This document shows, piece after piece, positions 60,852 through 64,000 of a DNA stretch of 64,000 nucleotides. The position numbers and the translations under genes were made by a program. Source of the DNA: Albugo candida (lineage: Eukaryota > Oomycota > Peronosporomycetes > Albuginales); the NCBI GenBank assembly GCA_040437565.1, contig JBDOQK010000038.1, positions 1 through 64,000 on the forward strand, given 5' to 3'. Each line of letters begins with the position of its first letter. Within the stretch, counting starts at the first letter, position 1. The notes under the pieces are model-generated. The model saw only the letters and a list, made by a program, of their open reading frames with translations, was not told where the DNA came from and did not search any database.

Positions 60852-62697
60852 AGCACTAAAGACGACTATATTAATGTCGAAGGGAGCCAAAGTCCCCAAC
60901 TGATTTATTCATATATGAAGCGCAAGAAGAACGAATAGTATGCGATGAAAGCATAAAAGATGTTATCGTTTTTGAAGTGAGAAGGATCTCGTTATGTAAA
61001 TATCGTCAACATCTGATACTGCTGGTAGAATTCAAAGTACGAGATGTGGTGTGTCTGCTTGGTTGTAATTACGAGTCCAAGAACGTCACTTAATGCAGAA
61101 GGAAAATAGCGCGTGCTAAAGCAAGAGCAGCGATGATTTCTTCTGTTATGTCTGTCTTTATTGGTATCATGTTCGTATGAAAAACATCCGTTGAGCTCCT
61201 TTAGGTTATGGTCTCGCCAACTGATTTATTTTCTAATCCGAAAAGCGGGAGCCGATGACAAGAAATAAAGCTATTCTATCGGCTGAACACTGATATATTA
61301 TCGCACCAGTACAAACTCAGTCGATGCAGATAGAATTGATCTAATGCGCATTATAATGATTCGGACCTATCAGCATTCTTCAATAGTTTGATCCCAAGAA
61401 AGGAAAAGCAACTCACAGCTCGCAAACAAAACACTGAGTGTCTCTGCCGTGGTATATCTTTGACACTAGGACTAGGATCGACAGTCAAATGAAGCCGTTC
61501 CTTTTCTCTTTTCTTTATCTATCATTCTTTACCCAATGCGGACCGAAGCTATCGATGTTTTCTATAATCTGAGATGCTCATGTCATGAATCAAACAGAGT
61601 GAAACAGAAGCAACGTTGATGTGACAGCTGTATTAGAAACTAGTTTCAGAATTGGAACGTCGCTCTGCTTATACAAAGTGACAAGGATAGCAATACAGAT
61701 TTGCTTTCGTCAGTGGCTAAGAAAAATATAAAAGGTCGTCGACATAGTAACACGTTTGCATGGACCAGAACCATGTGTTCTGACCCATAAAATGAATGCA
61801 ATAAATGAGAGAAAAGTACTGTTAGTCCACATCTCGAAGCAGTGAAGAGAAGGTAAGAAAGCTCGAACCAGGTCCTTAGGATAACCTATAGTGCCCTATA
61901 AGCAATGCTAGCAAGAGGTCCATAGAATAGATTGCCATTACCATCGCATTCTGACACCTAGTGAGGATTCCAGCCGCAAAAATGAGATAGGAGGATGGAA
62001 AGCTGTCCGTTTTCTTTTTTCACTGAAGAAGTGTGTAATTCCTTTCGGCCACGCATCATATTCGGATAGCAACGTACATTATCTTCTTCCAACTGAGAGG
62101 AATATAACGACTGATAGCAGCCCCTACAAGAATACCGAACCAACAAAAGAAGATGCTATGTTGTGTTCCACTACAAGTTTTGATTCTTTTGAGCGTATTA
62201 TTATCGTGAAACCGTTTCGTATGTAAAGGCTAACATTTGGGGTGGGAGATAAAATAGTTTAGAATTGACTTGGGTTATTAGACGACTGGCTTCTACCGTT
62301 CTTAAATGCTGGTCGTTTATGACACAATGAGAGTCTGAGTGTCATTTCATACCTCAAGAACTGCTTTCGTGCTCTAGCTTTGGAGAGCGCCACTGTGTTG
62401 GAAACGAGGGCAAATAAGTGCTGTGAGACGCTGTCAATACGAGTCGATAGTTTTTTGCTGAAAACTGTGCTACGGAGACTATCGTCCAACGCCTTCTACT
62501 GGTACATTGAACAATACTCCGTGTGCAGAAGCAACAAACGTGGATATACGTGTGTATATATCTGTTTACTCGATCCCAGAGCGGAGAAGAAGAACATTCG
62601 TCATGGAAAGTGGTTGGTCGCGTGCGTAAAGGGACTTCATACAATAAAAGACATGATGTTTCTTGGCAAATTGTTTCATTTGCAAAAGCAAGACACC
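60852..62697. other. No gene recognised
   Basis: AT-rich intergenic sequence of about 1.8 kb between copies 2 and 3, with no supported gene. The long plus-strand frame at 62380-62973 is the antisense of copy 3 over its second half and has no domain of its own. Confidence 0.4.
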
Positions 62698-63295
62698 TCA
62701 CTTCTTAAATCTACCTGTACGATTCCCAGCTGTGACTTTATGAGACGCCATGATGTAATGGAATTTGTCCATTCCACTACAATGATTCGAGTTGTACTCG
62801 TACATGAAGTATGGACCGTTCGTTTCAGCAATACAATTTTCACTAGACTGAAACATGGTAAAATTGATTTGAGGATCGTCTGCAGGAAGAAATGTCACAT
62901 TCTGGAGCAGTTCTCCTTTATTCAAGCAAATAAGAGCCTTTTTTCAGATTGCTCACACTGTTGTTCAGTGTAACATCCTTCTGTTGCCATGATACTAGGA
63001 TGTTCCATAAATGCTGTTTCCAGCCTCATCAGTAAACTCTGCCGTGTCAATCTTCACATTAAAGAATTCGCATGTGACTTTTGGGGGTGAGCTATGTTCC
63101 ATGACGTTGTATGAATTTGCATCAAATAACGCCATCGAAAGGGCAGTGTCGCACATGAAGGGGTTGTCTGCAATTATCTACGCGTAATTCCAGTGATCGG
63201 GATATTGATCGCGCTACCCGGGTAACGAGTGCCATGTTTCGGTGTAGTGCCAATTAGCGAAAGGATGCTATGATATGGAAATATGGGTTCGACAT
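62698..63295 (-). pseudogene. Copy 3 of the novel secreted cysteine-rich family (broken)
   Basis: Read on the minus strand, MSNPYFHIIASF at 63295 matches the start of copy 2. NPFMCDTALSMALFDANSY (about 63170-63113) aligns with SPRLCENVIASNVLDANAF, a TC(E)F motif with TCKF, and the last frame (62925-62698, with ELLQNVTF, SSENC, NHCSGMDKF and IMASH) aligns with YLLNMRF, EDCSKC, GTCEEM and VRAFEA. The segments are not in one frame. The C-terminal part is better preserved than the middle. It is most likely a pseudogene. Confidence 0.6.
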
Positions 63296-63414
63296 TTAGA
63301 TGGTTGTTGTTGTTGATCTTGAGAGAATCTTGAAGAGCGAGGTAACATTGTCTAGACATTGTGCGCATTGGGTGAGCAATAAAAAGGTCTGGAACATTGA
63401 CGTTGTCAGTATAG

Positions 63415-63445
63415 AAAATTGAATTCGTGGGTTACAAATGTATGA
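63415..63445 (-). promoter_or_regulatory. Upstream block of copy 3 (diverged)
   Basis: The minus strand reads CATTTGTAACCCACGAATTC followed by TTTTCTATACTGACAAC and GCGCACAATG. This is the diverged counterpart of the blocks before copies 1 and 2. Confidence 0.35.
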
Positions 63446-64000
63446 AATGCAAAGTAAAGTGAATACGTACTCAAATGGTATAGAGCATGCTCACCTAAAT
63501 ATTGCTGGAATCTAGTTTTATCAAGTGATTACTCAAAATGCTCTGTATAAGTCATGAGTGATGTTATTACTTGTAACAACAACCAATAAGAGCTGGTAAA
63601 ATGGGAAGGAAGAATCGGATTGTGAATATGCGAATTTTGATCTTTTATATGGTATGCGTACGTAATTGGGCTGGTATTGGGTATGCATTTTCGTTGGTAT
63701 AGATAATACCGTAAACAAAATGGCTTTTCGTCCGTAAGTACACGGAAATGGGCTCATTTTTTCTTCAAGTTGAGGGGGAAGTAACACAGCTACGTAATAT
63801 TACATATGTTCATAGAGTATTTGATATATATATATACGTTGCTCCCTTTTCTCTTTTACCGTAAAGAAGGAAAGTTATGTGAGAAGAGAAATGTTGGAAG
63901 CGTTTCGTATTTGTAGCGAAGGAAGATGACATCTCCGAGTGTATTCAAAGTAATAAGTACCAGACGACGATAAGTAAGCGAAGAAATCATTAGAGGTGGT
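63446..64000. other. No gene recognised
   Basis: AT-rich sequence with a TATATATATA run near 63825. No supported gene. Confidence 0.35.

Noticed and set aside
62380-62973. 197-codon plus-strand frame
   Set aside because: Its second half is the antisense of copy 3 of the secreted family, its first half has no domain, and it has no signal peptide.

Overview
The window looks like a gene-poor, repeat-rich stretch of an oomycete genome, most likely a white-rust pathogen of the genus Albugo. The base for this is (i) a secreted protein on the minus strand near 35.2 kb carrying the CX2CX5G ('CCG') motif that is known from Albugo secreted effectors, (ii) several other short secreted, cysteine-containing reading frames without RXLR motifs, and (iii) oomycete-style repeats (Ty1/copia, an EN-RT LINE, a Mutator-like element with a zinc knuckle). 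The genus call is an inference (about 0.6). The assembly is fragmented: twelve runs of exactly 100 N (starting at 5095, 6821, 9158, 13996, 22898, 26626, 36953, 50643, 55475, 58098, 59056 and 60046). At seven of them the sequence just before the gap is repeated just after it, so several apparent tandem duplications are probably unmerged contig ends or alleles.

Layout. 0-5 kb: a Ty1/copia fossil with both LTRs. 5-6 kb: remnant of a CCG-family gene. 6-10.6 kb: an unidentified frame, a copy of a dispersed LTR-like repeat, then a Mutator-like transposase, partly repeated across a gap, with a 572-bp MITE nested in its terminal subrepeats. 10.6-30 kb: two more degraded copia elements (plus strand 12-16 kb, minus strand 27.5-29.7 kb), a LINE (minus strand, 17.9-23.1 kb) and further copies of the LTR-like repeat. 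30-36 kb: CCG family, one strong locus (minus, 33.3-35.3 kb) and one weak remnant. 36-46 kb: mostly empty, with two short secreted candidates. 46.8-49.2 kb: two adjacent inverted-repeat elements, the first of which encloses almost exactly a plasmepsin V-like aspartic protease remnant, apparently a captured gene. 49.4-50.1 kb: a two-exon secreted protein. 50.7-51.6 kb: an inverted copy of 25.6-26.6 kb. 53.4-54.5 kb: a second, pepsin-like protease gene lacking its expected catalytic motif. 57.2-63.4 kb: three paralogs, all on the minus strand, of a secreted cysteine-rich family I do not recognise. One is intact (212 aa), and their upstream regions are conserved. Two small secreted proteins lie between them on the plus strand.

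Taken together this is a typical effector-type accessory region: host-facing secreted gene families, most with broken relatives, sitting among nested transposons. No housekeeping gene, rRNA, tRNA or CRISPR array was recognised.
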